Assembly (NCBI GenBank): GCA_963740835.1
Contig: CAVUFH010000003.1
Coordinates: 1,488,001-1,552,000 of the forward strand
Source: CAVUFH01 sp963740835
GTDB lineage: Bacteria > Actinomycetota > Acidimicrobiia > IMCC26256 > PALSA-610
Direction: 5' to 3'
DNA length: 64,000 nt
Shown: positions 36,077 to 43,874 of the stretch, piece by piece
Layout of the letters: each line of letters opens with the position of its first letter
Position numbering within the stretch: the first letter of the stretch is position 1
Made by a program: the position numbers and the translations under genes
Notes under the pieces: generated by a model
Told to the model about the DNA's origin: nothing
Databases searched by the model: none
The model's input: only the letters and a program-made list of their open reading frames with translations

Positions 36077-37612
36077 ATGCCGTCGATGCATCCGGACATG
36101 AGCTGGGTCGCAGTGCTCGAGCACCACGCGATCCGCACGCCTGACCAACCGCTCGCCCGTTTCGGTGACGAAGTCGTCACCTACGGCGAGATGGCCACAC
36201 GCGTGACCGCACTGGCGGCCGGGCTGCACGAACGCGGCGTCGGCGCCGGCGACGTCGTCGGTCTGCTCTCGTACAACTGCACCGAGTTCCTCGAAGCGAT
36301 CTTCGCCGCGAACTTCCTGGGTGCGATCGCGATGCCGGTCAACTGGCGGCTGGCCGCACCGGAGCTGCGGTACATCCTCGACCACTCGGAAGCGCGCGCG
36401 CTGGTGTGCGACGCATCGCTCGTCGATCTCGCGAACGAAGCGACGAAGGACATGGAGCGCGATCTCGCGCGCGTGTGCATCGCGCCGAAGGCACCCGAAG
36501 GATGGGCGCCGCTCACCGAGCTCCGGGCCGCATCGAGCCGGCCCGCGCGCGTTCCGGCCGCGGGCGACGACGTCCACCGCCTGATGTACACGTCCGGAAC
36601 CACGGGCCGCCCGAAAGGCGTCATGCTCACCCACGCCAACCTCGCGTGGAAGAACCTCGCGCACGTCGTCGAGTTCGGCTTCACCAGTACCGACCTCGGG
36701 CTCGCGTGCGGGCCGCTGTACCACGTCGGCGCGCTCGACCTCACCACCACGTCGCTCATCGCCACCGGTGCAACCACGATCATCCATCGTGTCTTCGACG
36801 CGGCCGAGGTCGTCGACGAGATCGAACGGTCACGCGTGACGACCGTGTGGCTGGCGCCGGCGATGGTCAACGCGATCATGGCGCTCCCCGACATCGACGC
36901 GCGCGACCTCGCGTCGGTGCGGTTGATCATCAACGGCGGCGAGAAGATGCCGATCCCGCTCATCGAGCGCATCCAACGCGTGTTCCCGTCCGCGTGGTTC
37001 GCCGACGCCTACGGCCTCACCGAGACGGTCTCGGGTGACACCTTCCTCGACCGCGACAGCATCGTGCGCAAGCTCGGCAGCGTCGGCCGTCCGTGCCTCT
37101 ATCTCGAGCTCGACATCTGGGACGACGACGGCGCGCCGGTGCGCCCGGGGGAGCGGGGCGAAGTGGTGCTCCGCGGGCCGAAGGTGTTCAAGGGCTACTG
37201 GCGCGACCCGGACGCGACCGCCACCGCGTTCGCGGGCGGCTGGTTCCACACCGGCGACATCGGCGTGCGGGACGACGACGGATACCTGTTCATCGTCGAC
37301 CGGCTCAAGGACATGATCGTGTCCGGCGGTGAGAACATCGCGAGCTCCGAGATCGAGCGCGTGCTCTATGAGCACGAGTCGGTGGTCGAAGCGGCCGTCG
37401 TCGGGCGTCCCGACGACCGCTGGGGTGAGGTGCCGGTGGCGTACGTCGTGCTCGCGCCCGCCGCGACGGTGACACCGGACGAGCTGATCGCGCACTGCCG
37501 GGCGCAGCTCGCGCGCTTCAAGGTGCCGAAGGACGTGCAGCTCGTCGACGCACTGCCACGCAACCCTTCCGGGAAGGTGTTGAAGCGAGAGCTGCGCGAT
37601 CGCACGCGGTGA
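36077..37612 (+). CDS. Acyl-CoA synthetase (AMP-forming)
   Basis: 511 aa, full length. P-loop YTSGTTGRPKGVMLTH near residue 175, A5 DAYGLTETV, A8 GDIGVRDDDGYLFIVDRLKDM, and the adenylation lysine in NPSGKVLKRELR. Start ATG 36077. Activates an unknown carboxylic acid to its CoA ester. Unlike the two other ligases in the window, this one shows no frame damage. Confidence 0.93.
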   Translation: MPSMHPDMSWVAVLEHHAIRTPDQPLARFGDEVVTYGEMATRVTALAAGLHERGVGAGDVVGLLSYNCTEFLEAIFAANFLGAIAMPVNWRLAAPELRYILDHSEARALVCDASLVDLANEATKDMERDLARVCIAPKAPEGWAPLTELRAASSRPARVPAAGDDVHRLMYTSGTTGRPKGVMLTHANLAWKNLAHVVEFGFTSTDLGLACGPLYHVGALDLTTTSLIATGATTIIHRVFDAAEVVDEIERSRVTTVWLAPAMVNAIMALPDIDARDLASVRLIINGGEKMPIPLIERIQRVFPSAWFADAYGLTETVSGDTFLDRDSIVRKLGSVGRPCLYLELDIWDDDGAPVRPGERGEVVLRGPKVFKGYWRDPDATATAFAGGWFHTGDIGVRDDDGYLFIVDRLKDMIVSGGENIASSEIERVLYEHESVVEAAVVGRPDDRWGEVPVAYVVLAPAATVTPDELIAHCRAQLARFKVPKDVQLVDALPRNPSGKVLKRELRDRTR

Positions 37613-37627
37613 GCAGCGCGCCGCGAT

Positions 37628-38926
37628 TCAGCGGGTACCTTCCGCCGGCGTGAACTCGAGGTAGAGCCGGTCGAGACCACGCAGCACCCACGTGCGCGTG
37701 TAGGCGAAGTGGCGCGCGTCGGGCGGTCCGTGGTGCTCCTCGGAGAGCCGGATGTCGCGCATGCGGTCGAGGATGCGTTCGAGGCTGACCCGACCCTCGG
37801 CGCGCGCCAACGGGCCGCCGGGACACGCGTGGTTGCCGCGACCGAAGGCGATGTGCGTCTGGACGTTCGCGCGGTCGATGCGGAAGTCCGCCGGGCACTC
37901 GAATCGTCGGGGATCGCGGTTGGCCGCCCCGTTGAGCAGCATCACCGGGGTTCCGGCCGCGATGTCGACACCGCCGATCGTCGTGGACCGACGGGTGAGG
38001 CGGAAGTCGGTCTTCACCGGGCTCTCCACGCGGAGCACCTCTTCGAGGAAGCTCGGGATGCGTTCGTGGTTCGTGCGGAGCTCGTCCTGGAGCTCGGGGT
38101 GTTCGGCGAGGATCTGCAACGCCGCCCCGAGCAGCCGCGCGGTCGTCTCCTGACCGGCCGCGAACAAGAACGTGGCGGTGCGCACCACCGCGGTGACGTC
38201 GGGCGTCGATCCGTCCGGGTACGTCGCGAGCGCGAGGTCGGTGAGCACGTCCTTGCGCGGCGCGCGCCGCCGGTCCTCGATGTACTCGGCGAACCAGTCG
38301 TCGAGCCACGCCAGCGGGTTGAGATTGCGTTGCGGTCCGGCGCCGACCTCACCGGGCGCCGCGCTCAGGCCGAAGCCCTCGCGGAACCGCCGGTGGTCGG
38401 CTTCCGGTACACCGAGGAGATCGGCGACGACGAGCATCGCAAACGGCTGCGCATACGCGCCGATGAACTCGCAGTGACCGTCGCCGACGAGCTCGTCGAG
38501 CTGCTGCTCGGCGAGGCGCCACATGAACGCCTCGTTGTCCTTGAGTCGTTTCGGCGTGATCAGCCGCATGAGCAGCGCCCGCTCCTGGGTGTGCATCGGC
38601 GGGTCCATCGTGACCATGTGCTCGTGCATCGGGAGCTGGTCGCGGTAGGCGTCGATGATGTCGCCGACGTCGTCGCCTTCGAGCGGCACCGGGAAGGTGA
38701 CGAACGGGCCGATCACCGAGTTGCACGAAGAGAACGTGTCGATGTCGCGGTAGACCTGCGTCGCCTCCTCGTAGCCGGTCACCGCCACCACGCCGAGATG
38801 GGGGAGCGCCAGTACCGGGCAGGTCGCGCGCAGCTGCTCGAAGTAGGGGTACGGGTTCTCGACGAGGGCCTGGTCGCCGAAGTAGTCGACCGTCTGCCAG
38901 TCCTGGGGCTCGCTCTCGGGCGCCAC
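37628..38926 (-). CDS. Cytochrome P450
   Basis: 432 aa. I-helix FAAGQETTARL, ExxR in EEVLRVE, haem loop FGRGNHACPGGPLARAEGR. Close paralogue of the P450 at 29932-31284, sharing the NPYPYFEQLR/DPYPYFDWLR opening and the ITPKRL segment. GTG 38926 chosen at VAPESEP. Convergent with the CoA ligase (15 bases between stops); divergent from the TetR gene at 39014 with a perfect palindrome between them at 38946. Confidence 0.92.
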   Translation of the reverse strand: MAPESEPQDWQTVDYFGDQALVENPYPYFEQLRATCPVLALPHLGVVAVTGYEEATQVYRDIDTFSSCNSVIGPFVTFPVPLEGDDVGDIIDAYRDQLPMHEHMVTMDPPMHTQERALLMRLITPKRLKDNEAFMWRLAEQQLDELVGDGHCEFIGAYAQPFAMLVVADLLGVPEADHRRFREGFGLSAAPGEVGAGPQRNLNPLAWLDDWFAEYIEDRRRAPRKDVLTDLALATYPDGSTPDVTAVVRTATFLFAAGQETTARLLGAALQILAEHPELQDELRTNHERIPSFLEEVLRVESPVKTDFRLTRRSTTIGGVDIAAGTPVMLLNGAANRDPRRFECPADFRIDRANVQTHIAFGRGNHACPGGPLARAEGRVSLERILDRMRDIRLSEEHHGPPDARHFAYTRTWVLRGLDRLYLEFTPAEGTR

Positions 38927-38945
38927 CCGCGCTCCTTCCGGAAAA

Positions 38946-38961
38946 TTGTGCACTTGCACAA
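38946..38961. promoter_or_regulatory. TetR-type operator palindrome
   Basis: TTGTGCACTTGCACAA: perfect 7-base arms around CT. It overlaps a likely -35 (TTGCAC, 38954-38959) with a -10 CCTAAC at 38976-38981 (16-base spacer) for the plus-strand TetR gene, and faces the P450 start on the minus strand. Well suited for auto-repression plus control of the P450. Confidence 0.65.
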
Positions 38962-39013
38962 ACGTCGTGCGACTGCCTAACACGGGGGCCCGGACCGGGC
39001 AAGGTGGAGGACG

Positions 39014-39604
39014 ATGGACGCCACGCGAAGGATCGGTGCGAAGGACTCGCAGACCCGCACGAAATTGCTGGACGCGGCCGAGCAGCTCATGTTGGAAGAC
39101 GGCTACGCGGCGGTCACCTCCCGCCGGGTCGGGCAGCAGGCCGGCATCAGCTCCCAGCTCGTCCACTACTACTTCCGGACGATGGACGACCTCTTCCTCG
39201 AGGTGTTCCGTCGCCGGGCCGAGGCGGGCTTTGCGCGGTTCCAGCGCGCGATCGAAGCGCAGCCCTCGCTGCACACGATCTGGAGCTCGCTCACCGATGG
39301 CTCCGGCTCCGCGTTCAACCTCGAGTTCGCCGCGCTCGCGAACCACCGCAAGGCAATACGCGCCGAGGTCGCGACGTACGCCGAACGCTTCCGGGCGATG
39401 CAGGTCGAGGCGATCACGTCGCTCCTCGCGACGCGCCCGCCGCGGCCCGGCGGAATGACGCCGGAAGTGGTGCTCATCGTGATGGCCGGCGTGTCGCAGC
39501 TGATCGCGCTCGAGCGCGCGCTCGGTGTGCGCGGCGGCCACGACGCGGCACTCGCCTTCGTCGAGGGGCACCTCACGGCGATTCCTGACGCAGATGCGCC
39601 ATGA
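39014..39604 (+). CDS. TetR family transcriptional regulator
   Basis: 196 aa. N-terminal helix-turn-helix in TRTKLLDAAEQLMLEDGYAAV and SSRVGQQAGISSQLVHYYF-like sequence (here TSRRVGQQAGISS), with a ligand-binding C-domain of low similarity. Divergent from a P450, with a perfect palindrome between them. The last 32 bases overlap the convergent SDR gene. Confidence 0.88.
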   Translation: MDATRRIGAKDSQTRTKLLDAAEQLMLEDGYAAVTSRRVGQQAGISSQLVHYYFRTMDDLFLEVFRRRAEAGFARFQRAIEAQPSLHTIWSSLTDGSGSAFNLEFAALANHRKAIRAEVATYAERFRAMQVEAITSLLATRPPRPGGMTPEVVLIVMAGVSQLIALERALGVRGGHDAALAFVEGHLTAIPDADAP

Positions 39605-40472
39605 ATGTCGTGGACCAGTCCGTGAGATCCACCGGCACGGAGTAGCCCGCCTCGTCGTTGATCTTCACCCAATGCTCGGCGATGTCTTCGACCGTCGGCG
39701 CGCCTCCCGGGTGCACGTACCCCTCGGTCGAGGCGATGAAGATGCGCGCGAAGCGGCCTGCGCCCGCCGCGTAGATCTCCCCACTGACCGGACAGTCCTC
39801 GTGCGCGAGGAACGCGACCATCGGCGCGACGAGATCCGGTGACATCTGCGTCGTCGTCGCGCCGCCGGCCATGCGCGTGACTGCGGCGGGTGCGATGAGG
39901 TTCACCTTGATGCCGTGCGCGCCGGCCGCGGTGTTGAGGCTGCGCGTCAGCCCGATCACCGCGCCCTTCGCGGTGGCGTACGAGAGGTTCTGCGGCAACC
40001 CGAAGAGCCCGGCCGACGTCGTCATCACGATGCGGCCGTACTGCTGCGCGACCATGTGCGGCCAAGCCGCGCGCGTGGTGTTGAACGAGCCGCCCACGTG
40101 CACTGCGAGGTGGCGCGCGAGGTTGTCGGCGTCGGCTTCGGGTAGCCCGGCCCACCGGATGATGCCCGCGTTGTTGATCAGGACGTCGACGCGGCCGAAC
40201 TCCCCGACCGCGCGGTCGACGAGCGCCTGCGCGCCCGCCGGCGCGGCGACGTCGTTGCCGTCGGCGATCGCAACGCCGCCCGCGCCGGCGATCTCGGCCG
40301 CGACGGCCGCGGCCGGGCCCGGGTCGGCGCCGTCGCCCGCCATCGAACCGCCGAGGTCGTTGACGACGACGCGGGCGCCGCGGTCGGCGAGCAGGAGCGC
40401 GTGCGCCCGGCCGATGCCGCGTCCTGCGCCCGTGACAACCGCGACGCGCCCCTCGAAGCTGTGCGTGCTCAC
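39573..40472 (-). CDS. SDR of the 17beta-HSD4/MFE-2 (NDLGG) type
   Basis: 299 aa. Rossmann motif TGAGRGIGRAHALLLA and the characteristic VVVNDLGGSMAGDG that marks the dehydrogenase domain of peroxisomal-type multifunctional enzyme 2 and actinobacterial 3-hydroxyacyl-CoA dehydrogenases. Active site TTSAGLFGLPQNLSYATAKGA. The C-terminal extension (TEGYVHPGGAPTVEDIAEHW) also fits. GTG start 40472. Likely the hydroxyacyl-CoA dehydrogenase step of a beta-oxidation-like cycle. Divergent from the TetR gene at 40517. Confidence 0.88.
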   Translation of the reverse strand: MSTHSFEGRVAVVTGAGRGIGRAHALLLADRGARVVVNDLGGSMAGDGADPGPAAAVAAEIAGAGGVAIADGNDVAAPAGAQALVDRAVGEFGRVDVLINNAGIIRWAGLPEADADNLARHLAVHVGGSFNTTRAAWPHMVAQQYGRIVMTTSAGLFGLPQNLSYATAKGAVIGLTRSLNTAAGAHGIKVNLIAPAAVTRMAGGATTTQMSPDLVAPMVAFLAHEDCPVSGEIYAAGAGRFARIFIASTEGYVHPGGAPTVEDIAEHWVKINDEAGYSVPVDLTDWSTTFMAHLRQESP

Positions 40473-40494
40473 GCGTCACCCTTCCTTTCGGTCA

Positions 40495-40511
40495 TACCGA
40501 TGTACGGTCGG
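40495..40511. promoter_or_regulatory. Possible damaged copy of the TGTACCG operator
   Basis: The 44-base gap between GTG 40472 (minus) and ATG 40517 (plus) contains ACCGATGTACGGT (40496-40508). It can also be read as TGTACGGTCGG (40501-40511), which equals the 31306 site with one C missing. Either an unrelated palindrome or an operator copy with an indel. Confidence 0.35.
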
Positions 40512-40516
40512 AGCCG

Positions 40517-41128
40517 ATGGCGCGCACGGCAGCGAGCGAAGAACCCCGACGCAGCGCGAAGTGGACGGCGCGACGCGAAGCGATCGTCGACACTTCGGCG
40601 CGGGTCTTCGCGTGGCGCGGCTACCACGCGACGGGCATCGTCGAGCTGTGTGCGGTCAACGGGCTGGGCAAGGGCGCGTTCTACCACTACATCGGGTCGA
40701 AGGAGGAGCTCCTCGCCGCGATTCACGACCGGGTGATGGACGAAGTGATGCTGGGCGCCGACCGTGTCGCCGCCGCGGGCGGGACGCCGGCCGCGCAGCT
40801 CGCGATGCTGGGCGACGAGCTGCTCGACGTCATCCACCGCTATCCCGATCACGTGTGGGTGTTCCTCCACGAGTTCCCGGCGCTCACGGCCGAACGGGCC
40901 GAGCAGTTCCGCGTCCGCCGGCGTGCGTACGAGCACCGGGTCGAGTCGGTGCTCCAGGCCGGCATCGACGCCGGTGAGTTCCGTGACATCGACGCCCGGC
41001 TCACCGCGCTCGCGTGGCTCGGCATGCACAACTACACGTACCTGTGGCTCAAAGCGGGCGGACCCGTGTCGGCGCGCGATGTGGCGAAGCCGTTCGCCGA
41101 CATCTTCATCCGAGGAATCGCGAACTAG
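40517..41128 (+). CDS. TetR family transcriptional regulator
   Basis: 203 aa. DNA-binding domain WTARREAIVDTSARVFAWRG and GKGAFYHYIGSKEELLAAIH (typical F-YxxxxSKexL motif). The effector domain DHVWVFLHEFPALT...YEHRVE resembles KstR2/FadR-like TetR proteins that sense acyl-CoA. The best local candidate to bind the repeated TGTACCG palindrome, since it sits in the middle of the four sites and has a related sequence at its own promoter. Stop overlaps the convergent amidohydrolase by four bases. Confidence 0.88.
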   Translation: MARTAASEEPRRSAKWTARREAIVDTSARVFAWRGYHATGIVELCAVNGLGKGAFYHYIGSKEELLAAIHDRVMDEVMLGADRVAAAGGTPAAQLAMLGDELLDVIHRYPDHVWVFLHEFPALTAERAEQFRVRRRAYEHRVESVLQAGIDAGEFRDIDARLTALAWLGMHNYTYLWLKAGGPVSARDVAKPFADIFIRGIAN

Positions 41129-42390
41129 CTGGGGCTTGTCGCCACGGAGCGGCGCATCGGCACTTCGAATCCGAGGAGCCGGCCGAGCGTGCCACCGACC
41201 AGCGCGGCCCGCTCCGCCGCGGGCAGAGCGCCGAGCTGCTTCGCGAGCAGCTCCCGGCTCCCCCGGAACGTCCCTTCCGCGTGCGGGTAGTCGTTGCCCC
41301 ACACGATCGTCGACAGTCCGGTGACGTGCCGGCACGCGACGGCCACGGGGTCGTCCTGGAACGAGACGTGGAACTGGCGGCGCACGTACTCGCTCGGTGT
41401 CAGCGGGTAGGGCCATTTGTCGTTCAGGCGGAAGAGCTGTGCCATCCCCGGCTGGTCGTCGTCGGGGCGCGTGCGGTCCCACACCCCGAGCCACCAGTCG
41501 GCGTCCTGGCCGATCCCGGTGACCCAGCACTTGTCCATGCTCCCGACCAGCGACGCGAGCCAGTGCGCATTGAACTCGATCAACGCGAAATGCAGGTCCG
41601 GGTAGCGCTCGGCGACGCCGCCACCGATGAGCTCGCAGATGACCTGTTGCGGGACCATCGGACCGTAGACGCACTGCGTGATCATCCGCTTCGATGCCGA
41701 CTTCTCGGTCATCGGCTGGTTGACCTGCGCGGCCTGTTCCATCACGACCCTGAGCGTGGTCGCGGTCGCGTCGTTGACCTTCACGCCACCTGTCTGCGTG
41801 TGGATGAACACGTGCACACCGTTGGCCTGCGCCGCGGCCCACACCGGGTCGAACGCGCGCGAGTAGTACGGCTGCGGCGGTGTCGCGGGGAGGAGGATCG
41901 CACGGAACCCCGCCGCGGCGACGCGCTCGATCTCGACGACCGCGTCGCCGATGTCGGTCAACGGAATCGGCGCGGTTGGAGCAAGGCGCGAGAAGTACGG
42001 CGAGAACCGCTCGACGACGTAGTCGTTGTACACGCGCGCGTGCGCCATCGACAGTTCGTGGTCGTCGGAGTAGAGCCCGAACAGCGACAGGTTCGGATGC
42101 ATCACCTGCACGTCGACGCCGTCGAAATCCATGTCTTCGAGAATGTGCTCGGGATCGCCTTCGGGCATGCGGCCGCCGGTCTGGCGGTACCGGGAAACCG
42201 TCCAGCCTTCGTACCCCGGCGTGTGCAACTGCCGGAAGATCCGGGCGCCGCCCTCGACGAGCGGCTCGATCTCGAAGTCCTCCTCCCAGACCGCGCGGTC
42301 GCGCAGGTGCTTGGGCAGGCGGGTGCGGAAGAGGTCGGTGGGCTCGAGGAGGTGCCCGTCCGCGGAGACGACAAAGTCCTTCTGCGTCAT
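41125..42390 (-). CDS. Amidohydrolase family 2 (TIM-barrel, metal-dependent)
   Basis: 421 aa, relative of the gene at 3465-4607. N-terminal VVSADGHLLEP holds the D-x-H metal motif, HVFIHTQTGG the barrel histidine, and IVWGNDYPHAEG the late aspartate. Hydrolase or decarboxylase; substrate unknown. ATG 42390. Divergent from the cyclase gene, with two copies of the CCGATCGG core between them. Confidence 0.88.
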   Translation of the reverse strand: MTQKDFVVSADGHLLEPTDLFRTRLPKHLRDRAVWEEDFEIEPLVEGGARIFRQLHTPGYEGWTVSRYRQTGGRMPEGDPEHILEDMDFDGVDVQVMHPNLSLFGLYSDDHELSMAHARVYNDYVVERFSPYFSRLAPTAPIPLTDIGDAVVEIERVAAAGFRAILLPATPPQPYYSRAFDPVWAAAQANGVHVFIHTQTGGVKVNDATATTLRVVMEQAAQVNQPMTEKSASKRMITQCVYGPMVPQQVICELIGGGVAERYPDLHFALIEFNAHWLASLVGSMDKCWVTGIGQDADWWLGVWDRTRPDDDQPGMAQLFRLNDKWPYPLTPSEYVRRQFHVSFQDDPVAVACRHVTGLSTIVWGNDYPHAEGTFRGSRELLAKQLGALPAAERAALVGGTLGRLLGFEVPMRRSVATSPS

Positions 42391-42412
42391 GCGAGATGCG
42401 CCTTCCTCCGGT

Positions 42413-42446
42413 GGACCGATCGGTACACATGCTACGCCGATCGGTG
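42413..42446. promoter_or_regulatory. Double CCGATCGG operator in divergent promoter
   Basis: ACCGATCGGT at 42415-42424 (with TACA after it, matching the right arm of the 16-base palindrome) and a second GCCGATCGGT at 42436-42445. The core centres are exactly 21-22 bases apart, about two helical turns. They lie between ATG 42390 (minus) and GTG 42461 (plus). Confidence 0.6.
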
Positions 42447-42460
42447 GCAAGCTGTCAGCC

Positions 42461-43519
42461 GTGACGAACCGGTGGAAACATCGCCCGGACGGCTCCACAT
42501 GGGGCGATTGGGGCGACGACGACGAGCTCGGTCGCATCAATCTGCTCACGCCCGCGAAGGTCCTCGAAGGTGTGCGTGAAGTCGAAGCCGGCATCAGCTT
42601 CTGCCTCAGCCTGCCCCTCGACTTCCCCGGTGGCACCGCGCTGAACCAGCGGCGACACCCGCCCGCGCTCGCGCCGACCGAGGACATGGAGGGCAACCCC
42701 GCCGCCTTCTACAACGTCCACATGAGCGAGATGGAGGGATGGGGGAACCCGAAGTACGTCGACGTGTGGGCCGACGACGTCGTCACTCTCTCGCTGCAGT
42801 ACTCGACGCAGTGGGACTCACTCGCGCACGTCGGTGCCGAGTTCGACGTCGACGGTGACGGGACCGAAGCGCCCGTCTACTACAACGGCTACCGGGCCGG
42901 CGTCGACCTCGTCGGGCCGATGCCCGACGCCGCGGGCGACGGCGGCAACCACCGCTGCTTCGCGCGCCACCTGGGCCTGGAGCACATGGCCTACCAGGGT
43001 GTGCAAGGGCGCGGCGTGCTCGTCGACCTCGCGCACCATCTCGGAAACGACTGGCGCGGCGTCGACCGCAAGGCGCTCGAAGAGATCATGGCCGCCGACA
43101 AGGTGGTGGTCGAACCCGGCGACATGCTCCTGCTGCACACCGGTTTCGCGACCGAGATCCTCGAGATGAACCGCGAGCCGGATCCGGTGAAGATCCACAC
43201 GATGTGTACGTACCTCGACGCGCGCGACCCGGCGCTGCTCGAGTGGATCGCGGAGTCGCAGATCTCCGCGCTCGTCGCCGACAATTACGCGGTCGAAGGA
43301 CTGGTCGGCCGGGATCGCGACGAGAGCCGTCACTCACTGCTGCCGATCCACCACCTCTGCCTCTTCCGGCTCGGCGTCCCCCTCGGGGAGATGTGGTACT
43401 TGCACGAGCTCGCGGCCTGGCTGCGCGAGCACAACCGCAGCCGTTTTCTGCTCACCGCGCCGCCGCTCCGACTCCCCGGCGCGGTGGGTTCACCCCTCAC
43501 CCCCGTCGCGACCGTCTGA
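42461..43519 (+). CDS. Cyclase family protein (kynurenine-formamidase-like)
   Basis: 352 aa metal-dependent hydrolase of the PF04199 cyclase family, recognised from TWGDWGDDDELGRINLLTP, TQWDSLAHVGAEFD (the variant of the HxGTHxD metal motif), GRGVLVDLAHH and GDMLLLHTGF. GTG 42461. Family members open or close rings and hydrolyse amides or lactones, so ring-opening of a BVMO-derived lactone is an attractive but unproven role. Confidence 0.85.
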   Translation: MTNRWKHRPDGSTWGDWGDDDELGRINLLTPAKVLEGVREVEAGISFCLSLPLDFPGGTALNQRRHPPALAPTEDMEGNPAAFYNVHMSEMEGWGNPKYVDVWADDVVTLSLQYSTQWDSLAHVGAEFDVDGDGTEAPVYYNGYRAGVDLVGPMPDAAGDGGNHRCFARHLGLEHMAYQGVQGRGVLVDLAHHLGNDWRGVDRKALEEIMAADKVVVEPGDMLLLHTGFATEILEMNREPDPVKIHTMCTYLDARDPALLEWIAESQISALVADNYAVEGLVGRDRDESRHSLLPIHHLCLFRLGVPLGEMWYLHELAAWLREHNRSRFLLTAPPLRLPGAVGSPLTPVATV

Positions 43520-43765
43520 GGACTGCCTGCCGTACCACCACTGCGGTCCGGGTGTGGGCCGAGGGAGTGGCTGACTGAGTGCATGGCCGCGGCGAAGATC
43601 TCGCAAGACGCCGACCTCCGCGATGTGATGGACGTGTTCGGTCAGCATCGTCGTGACCAGATGCACGACCGGTAGCGCTTCACCCCAGTGCGCCGGCCGC
43701 AACTCGAACACCGACGCGTTGTCGAGCGCATCGACGGCGGCAGCAAACGGTCCTGCACGTCGTAG
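43490..43765 (-). pseudogene. DinB-family protein remnant, C-terminal part
   Basis: On the minus strand AAAVDALDNASVFELRPAHWGEALPVVHLVTTMLTEHVHHIAEVGVLRDL looks like the C-terminal helices of a DinB/YfiT-like protein with its metal histidines (quoted in full family order here only to identify it as H...H-H). Upstream residues LYDVQDR are in another frame (one T missing near 43754), and everything before is gone: the sequence runs into a hairpin at 43775. The end overlaps the last 30 bases of the cyclase gene. Confidence 0.45.
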
Positions 43766-43774
43766 AGCCTGATC

Positions 43775-43821
43775 CTGTTTGAAGCCGAGCGGGTCTGAGC
43801 CGCCCGCTGCGCTTCAAACAG
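43775..43821. repeat. Long hairpin, 11 + 6 bp arms
   Basis: CTGTTTGAAGC (43775-43785) and GCTTCAAACAG (43811-43821) pair perfectly. Inside, AGCGGG and CCCGCT pair after a 2x2 mismatch, leaving a 9-base loop. It lies between the DinB remnant and the stop of the BVMO gene. It could be a terminator, the end of a small mobile element, or a folded site; there is no T-run. Confidence 0.6.
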
Positions 43822-43874
43822 ATCGTTCGGCGTCGCGCCCGATTGCCGGCGCTGGCGTGTTCATGCGCGGCGGC

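Noticed and set aside
43775..43821. Integron attC site
   Set aside because: The conserved RYYYAAC and GTTRRRY ends and an integrase are absent.
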